Shown: positions 20,326-28,995 of the stretch, piece after piece | Layout: each line of letters starts with the position of its first letter | How positions within the stretch are numbered: position 1 is the first letter of the stretch | Assembly: GCF_026013545.1 (NCBI RefSeq) | Contig: NZ_JAPDOG010000006.1 | Coordinates: 62,001 to 126,000, forward strand | Origin: Defluviimonas salinarum | Lineage (GTDB): Bacteria; Pseudomonadota; Alphaproteobacteria; Rhodobacterales; Rhodobacteraceae | DNA: 64,000 nucleotides | Reading direction: 5' to 3' | The notes under the pieces: generated by a model | The model's database searches: none | What the model saw: the letters and a program-made list of their open reading frames with translations, nothing else | What the model was told of the DNA's origin: nothing | Position numbers and translations under genes: made by a program

Positions 20326-21317
20326 TGCGGCCGGGTGCGCGCAACCTGATCACCGATGTCGCGGGGCTTTTGGTCGGCAATTCCGAGGACCACGGGCTTC
20401 GCTCGGGCGCGACCGTGCTTTTGGGCGCGCGGCCCTTCGTCGCGGCGGTGCATGTGATGGGGGGTGCCCCCGGCACGCGCGAGACCGACCTGCTTGCGCC
20501 CGACCGGCTGGTGAGCGAGGTCGACGCGCTGGTCCTGTCCGGCGGCTCGGCCTTCGGACTCGATGCCTGTTCGGGCGTCGCGGACGGGCTCCGTATGGCA
20601 GGTCGTGGCTTTGCCGTGGGCGAGGCGCGGGTGCCGATCGTGCCGGGGGCGATCCTCTTCGACCTTCTGAATGGCGGCGACAAGGACTGGGCCGAGGATC
20701 CCTACCGGCGGCTCGGCCGAGCGGCGCTGGACGCCGCACGGGCGGAGTTCGCGCTCGGCACTGCTGGCGCTGGGACCGGGGCCACCGTGCACGGGCTGAA
20801 GGGCGGGCTCGGCTCGGCCTCGGCGGTGCTCGACAATGGCGTCACGGTGGGCGCGCTGGTCGCGGTCAACGCGCTCGGCGCGGTGACGGTGGGGGGCGGG
20901 CCGCAGTTCTGGGCGGCGCCCTGGGAGATGGGCGCGGAATATGGCGGGCTCGGTCTGCCCGGCGTGTTCGCGCCCGGCGCCGAGCCGGTGCCCGCGAAGC
21001 GCCCCGGTGAGGCCACCACGATCGCCATCGTCGCCACCGATGCCGTGCTCGACCGGGCCCAGGCGCATCGGGTGGCGGTGGCGGCGCATGACGGCATGGC
21101 GCGGGCGATCGTGCCCGCGCATACGCTCCTTGACGGCGATCTGGTCTTCGCGGCGGCAACCGGGGCGCGGCCGCTCGCCGATCCGGTCGCCGACCTCTTC
21201 GCGCTTGGCCATGCCGCCGCATGCTGCCTCGCCCGCGCCATCGCCCGGGGTGTCCATGCGGCGGAAGCGCGTCCGGGCGACCTCCTGCCGAGCTGGCGGC
21301 AGAAGTTCGCCCCCTAA
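20325..21317 (+). CDS. P1 family peptidase (DmpA/BapA aminopeptidase-like)
   Basis: A 330-aa self-processing Ntn-like aminopeptidase of the DmpA family. Characteristic are ITDVAGLLVGNSEDHGLRSG, the SGGSAFGLDACSGV segment, PIVPGAILFDL, GTGATVHGLKGGLGSAS and GAVTVG-type strands. These enzymes cleave themselves before a Ser/Thr nucleophile and remove N-terminal D- or beta-amino residues from small peptides. The start overlaps the cupin stop. Its own TAA overlaps the stop of the converging hydrolase (CTAA). Confidence 0.88.
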   Translation: MRPGARNLITDVAGLLVGNSEDHGLRSGATVLLGARPFVAAVHVMGGAPGTRETDLLAPDRLVSEVDALVLSGGSAFGLDACSGVADGLRMAGRGFAVGEARVPIVPGAILFDLLNGGDKDWAEDPYRRLGRAALDAARAEFALGTAGAGTGATVHGLKGGLGSASAVLDNGVTVGALVAVNALGAVTVGGGPQFWAAPWEMGAEYGGLGLPGVFAPGAEPVPAKRPGEATTIAIVATDAVLDRAQAHRVAVAAHDGMARAIVPAHTLLDGDLVFAAATGARPLADPVADLFALGHAAACCLARAIARGVHAAEARPGDLLPSWRQKFAP

Positions 21318-22096
21318 CCGAGAAGCGCCGCCATCAGCGGGCTGTCGGGGGGCTCGAGCCCCTCGATGACGTCGAAATGGTGGCGCTTCGGCTCGATCGT
21401 CACCGGGCAGGCCCAGGCATTGCCGAGCCTGCGCGCCTGGTCGAGGAAGGCCGGGCGCTCGTCGCCACCGACCCAGACATGAACGCTGGTCCCGGGGCGG
21501 CGCGGGTGAAGCGCCGGGCTCTCGTCCCGGGCTTCGGCTGGATCGAGCCGCAGATCGGCGTTCATCGCGGTCTCGATCAACGGCCGCAGATCGGCGAGCG
21601 GCGAGATCGGCACGATCCGGGTGAGTCGCTCGACCACCGGCAGCGCGGCATCGGCGGAAGCCATGCGCGCCACGAGATGCCCGCCCGCCGAGTGGCCGGT
21701 GAGGACCACGGGGCCCGCCACCGCACCAGCCATCATTGGCAGCGCGGCCGCGATCTCGGCGGTCATTTCCGAAATCCGTGCCTTGGGCGCGAGCGTGTAG
21801 GCGGGCATCGCGCAGGCCCAGCCGCGCGCCAGCGCGCCGGAGGCGAGATGCGAGAAGTCGCGCGGCCCGAAGGCCAGCCAATAGCCGCCATGAACGAAAA
21901 CCATCAGCCCCAGAGGCTCCGCATCAGGCAAGAAAAGATCGAACCAGCCGGCTTCGGCGGGGCCGTAGCGCAGCCCGAGCCGCGCTCGCTGCCCGAGTGC
22001 CGCGCGGAACGTCGCCGCGCCTTTTGCCCAGCGCGGCGGGTAATCGGCGCCGCCGGGGATAAACTTTGCATTCGCGTAAGCGTCGTCATATCTCAT
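21314..22096 (-). CDS. Alpha/beta hydrolase (kynurenine formamidase/BD-FAE-like)
   Basis: A 260-aa esterase-fold enzyme. The oxyanion-hole motif is FVHGGYW and the nucleophile elbow GHSAGGHL, a combination typical of arylformamidase-like and carbohydrate-esterase-like hydrolases. An acid (residues near VGGDERPAF) and the catalytic His (KRHHFDVIEG) follow. The ATG at 22096 is chosen over a TTG two codons upstream. It is divergent from gabD. No tryptophan-degradation genes are nearby, so formamidase activity is only a possibility. Confidence 0.85.
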   Translation of the reverse strand: MRYDDAYANAKFIPGGADYPPRWAKGAATFRAALGQRARLGLRYGPAEAGWFDLFLPDAEPLGLMVFVHGGYWLAFGPRDFSHLASGALARGWACAMPAYTLAPKARISEMTAEIAAALPMMAGAVAGPVVLTGHSAGGHLVARMASADAALPVVERLTRIVPISPLADLRPLIETAMNADLRLDPAEARDESPALHPRRPGTSVHVWVGGDERPAFLDQARRLGNAWACPVTIEPKRHHFDVIEGLEPPDSPLMAALLG

Positions 22097-22148
22097 GTGC
22101 AACCACCGCTACCCGGCAGGACGCTGGACTTTCGTGCCGGTCTCGTGC

Positions 22149-22160
22149 ATTTGATCAAAT
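22149..22160. promoter_or_regulatory. 12-bp palindrome upstream of gabD
   Basis: ATTTGATCAAAT is a perfect palindrome 20 bases before the gabD start, in the gap shared with the divergent hydrolase. The AT-rich dyad in very GC-rich DNA suggests a repressor site (GntR- or LysR-like), but no regulator gene is adjacent. Confidence 0.4.
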
Positions 22161-22180
22161 TGCCAATACAGGGGGATTCC

Positions 22181-23659
22181 ATGCTCGATTCCGTCACCGA
22201 CCTCCGGTCGCTCTTGAAAGACCCGTCGCTTCTGGCCACGCAGGCCTATGTCGCCGGAGAATGGATCGACGCCGACGACGGCGCAACGTTCGAAATCACC
22301 AACCCGGCACGCGGCGACGTGATCTGCACCGTGCCCGATCTTTCCCGCAAGGAGACCGCCCGGGCGATCGCCGCCGCCGATGCGGCGCGCAAGGCCTGGG
22401 CCGCCCGCACCGGCAAGGAGCGCGCCGGCGTTCTGCGCAAGTGGCACGACCTGATGGTCGCCAATGCCGACGATCTCGGCGCGATCCTGACCGCCGAGAT
22501 GGGCAAGCCGCTGGCCGAGGCCAAGGGCGAGATCCTCTATGGCGCTTCCTTCGTCGAGTGGTTCGCCGAGGAAGCCAAGCGGGTCTATGGCGAGACGATC
22601 CCCGGCCACCAGCCCGACAAGCGCATTACGGTGATCAAGCAGCCGATCGGGGTCGCGGCCTCGATCACGCCGTGGAACTTCCCGAACGCGATGATCGCCC
22701 GGAAAGTGGCCCCGGCGCTCGCGGTGGGCTGCGGCTTCGTCGCGCGGCCGGCGGCCGAGACGCCCTTGTCGGCGCTCGCCATGGCGGTGCTCGCGGAACG
22801 CGCCGGGGTTCCGGCGGGGCTTTTCTCGGTCATCACCTCGAAGCGGTCGTCGGACATCGGCAAGGAGTTCTGCGAGAACCCGATCGTGCGCAAGCTCACC
22901 TTCACCGGCTCGACCGAGGTCGGCCGGATCCTCCTGCGCCAGGCCGCCGACCAGGTGATGAAGTGCTCGATGGAGCTTGGCGGCAACGCGCCCTTCATCG
23001 TGTTCGACGACGCCGATCTCGACAAGGCGGTCGAGGGCGCGATGATCTCGAAGTTCCGCAACAACGGCCAGACCTGCGTCTGCGCCAACCGCATCTATGT
23101 GCAGGCCGGCGTCTATGACGCCTTCGCCGAAAAGCTCGCGGCGGCGGTAAAGAAGCTCAACGTCGGCGACGGGTTGAAGGACGGCGTCACCACCGGCCCC
23201 CTGATCAACGAGGCGGCGGTCGAGAAGGTCGAGGAGCATATCGCCGACGCGCTCGCCGGTGGCGGGCAGGTCGTGACTGGCGGCCAGCGCCACGCGCTCG
23301 GCGGCACGTTCTTCGAGCCGACGGTCGTCACCGGCATCACTCCGGACATGAAGGTCTCGACCGAGGAGACCTTCGGCCCGCTCGCGCCCCTGTTCCGGTT
23401 CGAGACCGAGGAAGAAGTGATCGCGCATGCCAACAACACGATCTTCGGGCTTGCGAGCTACTTCTACGCCCGCGACATCGGCCGCATCACGCGGGTCCAG
23501 GAGGCGCTGGAATATGGCATGGTGGGCGTGAACACCGGCCTCATCTCCACCGAGGTGGCACCGTTCGGCGGCGTCAAGCAATCCGGCCTCGGCCGCGAGG
23601 GTAGCCATCACGGCGTCGAGGACTACCTCGAGATGAAATACATCTGCCTCTCCGTCTGA
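22181..23659 (+). CDS. gabD: NAD(P)-dependent succinate-semialdehyde dehydrogenase
   Basis: Oxidises succinate semialdehyde to succinate, the last step of the GABA shunt. The 492-aa ALDH shows ITPWNFPNAMIARK, PAETPLSALA, FTGSTEVGR, MELGGNAPFIVF with the catalytic Glu, and NNGQTCVCAN with the nucleophile at Cys299 beside a second Cys, as in GabD. The C-terminal EVAPFGGVKQSGLGREG is also typical. ATG at 22181 follows GGGGG. No gabT or gabP is adjacent. It ends in a strong terminator. Confidence 0.93.
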   Translation: MLDSVTDLRSLLKDPSLLATQAYVAGEWIDADDGATFEITNPARGDVICTVPDLSRKETARAIAAADAARKAWAARTGKERAGVLRKWHDLMVANADDLGAILTAEMGKPLAEAKGEILYGASFVEWFAEEAKRVYGETIPGHQPDKRITVIKQPIGVAASITPWNFPNAMIARKVAPALAVGCGFVARPAAETPLSALAMAVLAERAGVPAGLFSVITSKRSSDIGKEFCENPIVRKLTFTGSTEVGRILLRQAADQVMKCSMELGGNAPFIVFDDADLDKAVEGAMISKFRNNGQTCVCANRIYVQAGVYDAFAEKLAAAVKKLNVGDGLKDGVTTGPLINEAAVEKVEEHIADALAGGGQVVTGGQRHALGGTFFEPTVVTGITPDMKVSTEETFGPLAPLFRFETEEEVIAHANNTIFGLASYFYARDIGRITRVQEALEYGMVGVNTGLISTEVAPFGGVKQSGLGREGSHHGVEDYLEMKYICLSV

Positions 23660-23678
23660 GGCGACAGCAACGACCGGG

Positions 23679-23718
23679 ACCGGCCGCGGGATGCAGATCC
23701 TGCGGCCGGTTTCGTTTT
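23679..23718 (+). terminator. Strong rho-independent terminator after gabD
   Basis: ACCGGCCGC (23679-23687) pairs with GCGGCCGGT (23702-23710), with inner GGAT/ATCC and a GCAG loop, followed by TTCGTTTT. It is the clearest intrinsic terminator in the window. Its T-tract runs into the promoter block of the next gene. Confidence 0.85.
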
Positions 23719-23750
23719 GTGTGAGCGGCGGCTCATCTGCTGTTATCGTG
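23715..23750 (+). promoter_or_regulatory. Promoter block shared by the SARP paralogues, copy 1
   Basis: TTTTGTGTGAGC, 13 bases, then CTGTTATCGTG. The same pattern at identical spacing (TTTTTGCTGAGC, 13 bases, CTGTTATCGTG) lies before the second paralogue. TGTTATCGT resembles an extended -10. Confidence 0.5.
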
Positions 23751-23800
23751 TCCTCAGAGGCCTGTTGGTCGGCCTCGCGGACGATATCGGAGATGTACCC

Positions 23801-25807
23801 TTGGCCGAGGCACGTCTGACACTACTGGGCGGTTTCAGCCTTCGGGACGCACGGGGCACGACCTGCGAGATCCCCGGCGCAAAGCCCGTCGGACTGCTCG
23901 CCGTGCTGGCGCTCGCGCCGGACGGGCGGCTCGGCCATGACCAGATCGCCGCGCTCCTGTGGAGCGACCGCGCCGCGCCGCAGGCGCGCGACAGCCTCAA
24001 GCACGCGCTTGCCGACCTCCGCCGCCGCCTCGCCGCCGCCGGGCTGGACGCGCTGGAGGTCGACCGCCAGTCGGTGCGGCTCGATCTGAATCGGATCGCC
24101 GTCGATGCGGGCGAGTTCAAGGCCCTCGCCGGCGCCGCGGACCCGCAGGCGAAATCACGGGCGCTGGAACTCTACGGCGGTGAGCTTCTCCACGGCGTCA
24201 GCGTGCGCGACCCGGCCTTCGACGACTGGCTCAGGCAGGAGCGGGCCACCTACGCTACGCTCGCGGAGTCGACGGCGGCCTTGCTTCTCGCCGATGCGGA
24301 GGCCGGAGCGGATGACGCGGCGGTCCGCGAGGCCGCCACGCGGCTCCTCGGTCTCGATCCGCTGCGCGAGGACGCGGTGCGCGCGCTCATGCGCCTGCAC
24401 GCCGAGGCTGGCGAGCGGGCAGCCGCGCTCCGGTGCCTCGAGGAATTGCGCGAACGGCTCGCAGCCGACCTGCAGATCGAGCCCTCCTCCGAGACCGAAG
24501 CCCTTGGCACCGCGATCCGCGAGAGTCGGATCGCCGCCAGCGTCGCCCCGGCCGGCCTGCCGCTGCCCGACCGCCCGTCCATCGCGGTGCTTCCCTTTCA
24601 CACCCTCCAAAACGACCAGGACCAAGCCTACTTCGCTGACGGCGTCGTGGAGGACCTCATCAACGCGCTCTCGCGGTACCGCTGGTTCTTCGTGATCAAC
24701 CGCAACTCGAGCTTCGCCTTCCGCAACAGCGAAATGCCGATCGCAGAGATCGGCCAGAAACTCGGTGTTCGCTACGTCGCCACCGGCAGCCTGCGGCGCG
24801 CCGGGAGCCGCATCCGGCTCTCGGCCGCGCTGATCGAGGCGGACACCGGAATCCAGCTCTGGGGCGACCACTACGACCGCGACCTGACCGACATCTTCGT
24901 CATTCAGGACGAGTTGACGCGCCGGATCGTCGGCGCCATCGAGCCGGAGCTTCTGGTTGGCGAATCCCGCCGTGCGCTCGACCGCTCCGCCGGGCAGCTG
25001 GCCGCCTATGACTGCCACATGAAGGGCATGTGGTTTCACAACCGGCAGCAGGATGCAGAGGATTTCGCGCAGGCGCTCCACTGGCAGCGCCGCGCTATCG
25101 AGCTCGACCCCGGCCTCGCGCGCGCCTACATGGTCCTCGCGCGGGCGCTCTATGCCCGGAGCCTCTTCGGCTTCAGCGACGACATCGCCCGCGACCGCGC
25201 CGAGCTGATGGCGGCGGCGGAGAAGGCCGTTTCGCTGGAAGAGGGGGATGGCTATTCGCACTACGCGATGAGCCTCGCCTGCCTGATGGATGAACGCCCG
25301 GTCGAGGCGCTGGCCGCGGCGGAACGCGCGGCCGACCTCAATCCGAACCTGGCTCTGGCTCAGAACGCGCTTGGCTGGACACGCATCGCCAACGGCCGCT
25401 TCGCCGAGGCGCTCGATCCGCTCGAGACCGCGCTCCGCCTCAGCCCGCGCGATCCCCTGACCTATCTGTTCCTGAGCCGCATCGGCCTCGCGCATTACCA
25501 CCTTCGCGACTACGGCAGGGCGCTGGAGTTTTCCCGGAAGGCCTTCGCGCTCCGGCGCCAGCCGTTCATCGCGCTGGTCATCCTCGCAAGCCTCGGACAG
25601 CTCGGCAGCCCGGAGGTCGAACCGGTGCGGCAACAGCTTGCCGCGCTCGCGCCGGCCGGCGACAGGGATTACTGGCGGTTGCTGTTCGTCTATTCCGATC
25701 CGGCCGACGAGGACCACTTGCGCGACGGGCTGCGGAAGGCCGGTCTCGACGCGTTCCCGGAACCGAGCCAGTCCCGGAACGCTCCGAGCGCGCAGATCAG
25801 GCGATAG
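23801..25807 (+). CDS. SARP/HilA-type regulator with BTAD, TolB-like and TPR domains (paralogue 1)
   Basis: A 668-aa protein, probably a cytoplasmic transcription factor. In order: a winged-helix DNA-binding domain (residues ~1-95, LTLLGGFSLRD to DSLKHALADLRRRL), a bacterial transcriptional activation domain (~100-245), a segment RPSIAVLPFHTL...YFADGVVEDLINALSRYRWF (~265-390, the TolB-like module often attached to class III cyclases), then TPR-like helices. No cyclase catalytic domain is present. Start TTG at 23801 is chosen because GGAG lies eight bases upstream and it aligns with the paralogue's GTG start. A very similar gene follows 262 bases downstream. Confidence 0.85.
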   Translation: MAEARLTLLGGFSLRDARGTTCEIPGAKPVGLLAVLALAPDGRLGHDQIAALLWSDRAAPQARDSLKHALADLRRRLAAAGLDALEVDRQSVRLDLNRIAVDAGEFKALAGAADPQAKSRALELYGGELLHGVSVRDPAFDDWLRQERATYATLAESTAALLLADAEAGADDAAVREAATRLLGLDPLREDAVRALMRLHAEAGERAAALRCLEELRERLAADLQIEPSSETEALGTAIRESRIAASVAPAGLPLPDRPSIAVLPFHTLQNDQDQAYFADGVVEDLINALSRYRWFFVINRNSSFAFRNSEMPIAEIGQKLGVRYVATGSLRRAGSRIRLSAALIEADTGIQLWGDHYDRDLTDIFVIQDELTRRIVGAIEPELLVGESRRALDRSAGQLAAYDCHMKGMWFHNRQQDAEDFAQALHWQRRAIELDPGLARAYMVLARALYARSLFGFSDDIARDRAELMAAAEKAVSLEEGDGYSHYAMSLACLMDERPVEALAAAERAADLNPNLALAQNALGWTRIANGRFAEALDPLETALRLSPRDPLTYLFLSRIGLAHYHLRDYGRALEFSRKAFALRRQPFIALVILASLGQLGSPEVEPVRQQLAALAPAGDRDYWRLLFVYSDPADEDHLRDGLRKAGLDAFPEPSQSRNAPSAQIRR

Positions 25808-25924
25808 ACCGACCGTTGCGCCCCGGGCATCCGTTCGGCCCCGTGGCTCTTCGCACCGTTCGCGACGATTTCCCACGGCAGGACCGGAATTTGCGTCATC
25901 TGATCGGTTTCGCGGGGGGATGTG

Positions 25925-25960
25925 TTTTTGCTGAGCATCGCGTCGTCTCCTGTTATCGTG
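25925..25960 (+). promoter_or_regulatory. Promoter block shared by the SARP paralogues, copy 2
   Basis: TTTTTGCTGAGC, 13 bases, CTGTTATCGTG, 110 bases before the second regulator's start. It matches the block at 23715-23750, so the duplication carried its promoter. The rest of the gap 25808-26069 shows nothing else I recognise. Confidence 0.5.
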
Positions 25961-26069
25961 AGGGCCTGTGCCATCTGTGAAACCCAGCATGCGCCCGGAT
26001 GCGGGAGCCGGACGGGAACGCGGCGGGAAACGATCGGGAATTCGGCACTGTAGAAGGGGAAATCGCACC

Positions 26070-28034
26070 GTGGCCGAGGCAACCCTTTCGATTCTTGGAG
26101 GTTTCGCCCTCACCGACACGACCGGCGGCGACTGCGCCCCGGCCGGTGCCAAGCCGCGCGCCCTGCTCGCGGCGCTCGCGCTGGCCCCCGATGGCCGCCT
26201 CGGCCACGACCAGATCGCGGCACTCCTGTGGAGCGACCGCGCCGCGCCGCAGGCACGCGACAGCCTGAAACACGCTCTGGCAGGGCTGCGCCGGGTGCTT
26301 GATCCGCTCGCGCCGGGGCTTCTCGACAGCGACCGTCACTCGGTAAGGCTTGATCTCACGCGGCTGGCGGTCGACGCCGTCGCATTCCAACGCCTCGCCA
26401 CCGCGGAGGACGAAACCGTCGGGGCCGAGGGTCTCGCCCTCTATCGCGGCGACCTTCTCGACGGGATCGCGGTGCGCGATCCGGCTTTCGACGACTGGCT
26501 GCGGCAGGGACGGCTTGAATTCCGGGCCATGGCCGAGACGCTGGCCGCCCGTCTCATGACCTCGGCCGAAGCTCGGGGCGACGCGGAGGCCACCCGGTCC
26601 GCCGCGATGCGGCTGCTCGCGCTCGATCCCCTGCGCGAGGACGCTGCGCGCGCCCTGATGCGGCTCCACGCCGCGCAGGGCGAACGCGCGGCGGCGCTGC
26701 GGCTCTGCGCCGAGCTGCGCGACCGGCTGGCCGAGGAGGTGCAGACCGAGCCGGACGGCGACACCGTGGCGCTTGAGGCCGAGATCCGCACCGGTGCCGG
26801 CCGGGCACCGGGTGCCGCGGCGCCCTACCCGCCGCTGCCCGACCGCCCGTCGATCGCGGTGCTGCCGTTCGCCAATCTCTCGGGCGATCCCGATCAGGAT
26901 TACTTCGCCGACGGGATCGTCGAGGAGATCATCACGGCGCTGTCGCGCATCCGCTGGCTGTTCGTGATCGCCCGCAGTTCCAGCTTCACCTATCGCGGCC
27001 GCGCCATCGACGTGAAGCAGATCGCCCGCGAGCAGGGGGTGCGCTACGTCCTAGAAGGCAGCCTGCGCCGGGCGGCCGATCAGGTGCGGATCACCGCCCG
27101 GCTCGTCGACGCCGGGACCGGCCTGCAGCTCTGGGCCGACGGCTTCGACGGGGTCATGAGCGACATATTCGACCTGCAGGGCCGGATCACCGCCCGCGTC
27201 GTCGGCGAGATCGCGCCCCGGATCGAGGAGGCCGAGATCGACCGGGCGACACAGAAGCCGACCGCCCGGCTCGATGCCTACGACTATTACCTGCGCGGGC
27301 TCTCCTCGGTGCACCTGTGGACGCGGGACGGCAACGCGACGGCCATCGCGATGTTCGGCGAGGCGGTTAAGCGCGACCCGGATTTCGCCGCCGCCTACGG
27401 AATGGCGGTGCGCTGCCATTCGCAGCGCAAGGCCTGCGGCTGGGTCACCGATCCCGCCGCTGAGAAGCGCGCGGTCCGCGACCTTGCGGCGCGGGCGATC
27501 GCGACGGGCGGCGGGGATGCCGTCGCGCTCGCGACGGCGGGGCTCGGCCTTGCATTCGTTTGCGGCGACATCGGTGGCGGCGGGTCGCTGATCGCGCGCG
27601 GGCTGGAGCTCAATCCCAATCTCGCGATGGCCTGGGGGTTCAGCGGCTGGATCAATGCCTGGGCGGGCCGGCCGGAGGAGGCAATCGCGGACCTTTCCCG
27701 CGCGATCCGCCTCAGCCCGCACGACCCCCATGCCGCGACGACCCACGGGGCGATGGCCTGCACCCATTTCTTCGCCGGGCGGGACGAGGAGGCCGTGCAT
27801 TGGGCGGAAAGCTCGATCCGGCTGCGGCCGAGCTACCAGGTCGCGCATTGCATCCTCGCCGCGGCGCTCGCCCGGTCCGGCCGGGTCAAGGACGCGCGGC
27901 AGGTCGTCGAACGGCTCCGCCTGAGCGATCCGGGTCTGCGCATCACGACCCTGCTCGAAGCCTATCCGTTCCAGCGCCCGCGCGACGCGGCGCGGCTCAG
28001 GGACGGGCTGGCCGTCGCCGGTCTGCCCGAATGA
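26070..28034 (+). CDS. SARP/HilA-type regulator with BTAD, TolB-like and TPR domains (paralogue 2)
   Basis: A 654-aa tandem paralogue of the preceding gene with the same domain order: winged helix (LSILGGFALTD, LLWSDRAAPQARDSLKHAL), BTAD, the RPSIAVLPFANLSGDPDQDY / YFADGIVEEIITALSRIRWL module, the GVRYVLEGSLRRA block, and TPR-like repeats (NPNLAMAWGFSGWINAW, DPHAATTHGAMACTHFF). The DNA-binding region is nearly identical between the two (LAPDGRLGHDQIAALLWSDR), while the C-terminal sensor part diverges. Start GTG at 26070 follows AAGGGGA. It may bind the same sites but answer to a different signal. Confidence 0.85.
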   Translation: MAEATLSILGGFALTDTTGGDCAPAGAKPRALLAALALAPDGRLGHDQIAALLWSDRAAPQARDSLKHALAGLRRVLDPLAPGLLDSDRHSVRLDLTRLAVDAVAFQRLATAEDETVGAEGLALYRGDLLDGIAVRDPAFDDWLRQGRLEFRAMAETLAARLMTSAEARGDAEATRSAAMRLLALDPLREDAARALMRLHAAQGERAAALRLCAELRDRLAEEVQTEPDGDTVALEAEIRTGAGRAPGAAAPYPPLPDRPSIAVLPFANLSGDPDQDYFADGIVEEIITALSRIRWLFVIARSSSFTYRGRAIDVKQIAREQGVRYVLEGSLRRAADQVRITARLVDAGTGLQLWADGFDGVMSDIFDLQGRITARVVGEIAPRIEEAEIDRATQKPTARLDAYDYYLRGLSSVHLWTRDGNATAIAMFGEAVKRDPDFAAAYGMAVRCHSQRKACGWVTDPAAEKRAVRDLAARAIATGGGDAVALATAGLGLAFVCGDIGGGGSLIARGLELNPNLAMAWGFSGWINAWAGRPEEAIADLSRAIRLSPHDPHAATTHGAMACTHFFAGRDEEAVHWAESSIRLRPSYQVAHCILAAALARSGRVKDARQVVERLRLSDPGLRITTLLEAYPFQRPRDAARLRDGLAVAGLPE

Positions 28035-28046
28035 TACGCTGAGCGG

Positions 28047-28859
28047 TCAGAACCAGCCCGCCGCACGGAGTGTCTTCTCGAACGACCGCCCGACCGGGAT
28101 CACGGTCCCATCGGTCGCGACGAGCGAGCGCTTGCGGTTTTCCAGGAGCGTGTCTGCGACAGCGGCGCGCGACACCCACCAGGACCGGTGGACCTGCAAG
28201 CCTTCGCACCCGGCGAGGTCCTCGACCGCGTCGCTCATGCGGTGCAGCACGAGGCCGTCGCCCGCGTCCGTGTGCACCCGGAGGTAGTGATCCTCCATCT
28301 GCAGGTACCGGATCACACCCGTCAGCCCGTCGGGCCGCCGCCTCAGCATGCCGACGGTCGGCAGCGTCGGCATCGTGGGGCTGGGGTCTGGCGCCGCGCT
28401 CGGCTGCGCGGTGCCGAGGACGGGCCAGCGCTCGATCAGAACGTACTGGATCACCGAGAAGACGGTGTTGATGACCACCACGTTGAGATAGGTGACCCAG
28501 GGCGCCGGCAATCCGGCTTCGGGCGCGACGATCGTTTCCATCAGCCAGCGAACCTGGAACGTCAGCGGCACCGCCCCGAGAAAGGCCGAGGCCAGAAGCA
28601 GCGCCCAGCCCGGCCAGTTTCCGGCCCCGAAGGACGCGCGCACCCCCCGCGCGATCAGGATCATCTGCAGCCAGCCGAGTGTGACCGAGGCGGTCCAGAA
28701 CAGCGTCAGCCCGCGCAGGTCTTCCCCCGCGCGCACCGCGTCCCCGGCCTGCCAAACCATGAAGGCCGCCGTCGAGAGAATCGCGATCAGGTAGCGCAGG
28801 GAGACGCTGGCGAGGATCCGTTGCGCTCCGGATCGGGGAGAGGGGTCGGTACGGTTCAC
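28047..28859 (-). CDS. Membrane-bound LytTR transcription factor
   Basis: About 270 aa. Roughly four hydrophobic segments come first (LRYLIAILSTAAFMVW, LFWTASVTLGWLQMILIA, WALLLASAFLGAVPLTF, VVVINTVFSVIQYVLI), then a C-terminal LytTR DNA-binding domain with YLQMEDHYLRVHTDAGDGLV, LAGCEGLQVHRSWWVS and KRSLVATDGTVIPVGRSFEK. It likely senses a membrane signal directly. The start is uncertain: GTG at 28859 is used, but GTG at 28976 is also open. A 16-base palindrome covers the proposed start, and the gene converges tail-to-tail on the second SARP regulator. Confidence 0.82.
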   Translation of the reverse strand: MNRTDPSPRSGAQRILASVSLRYLIAILSTAAFMVWQAGDAVRAGEDLRGLTLFWTASVTLGWLQMILIARGVRASFGAGNWPGWALLLASAFLGAVPLTFQVRWLMETIVAPEAGLPAPWVTYLNVVVINTVFSVIQYVLIERWPVLGTAQPSAAPDPSPTMPTLPTVGMLRRRPDGLTGVIRYLQMEDHYLRVHTDAGDGLVLHRMSDAVEDLAGCEGLQVHRSWWVSRAAVADTLLENRKRSLVATDGTVIPVGRSFEKTLRAAGWF

Positions 28860-28873
28860 GCTTCGCGAAGCGT
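28858..28873. promoter_or_regulatory. 16-bp palindrome at the LytTR gene start
   Basis: ACGCTTCGCGAAGCGT is a perfect palindrome overlapping the proposed GTG start of the LytTR gene and lying in the gap shared with the divergent DUF2141 gene. It could be an operator or an RNA hairpin at the translation start. Confidence 0.4.
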
Positions 28874-28995
28874 ACCACCGGCGGGATTGGCGAAACAACC
28901 GTGCCGGATCACGAAAGCCGGCAGGAACGGACCGGGCGAGGACGCCAGAGCTGCCGACATCGCAACCGGCATCCACACGGACGAAAGGACATCAT

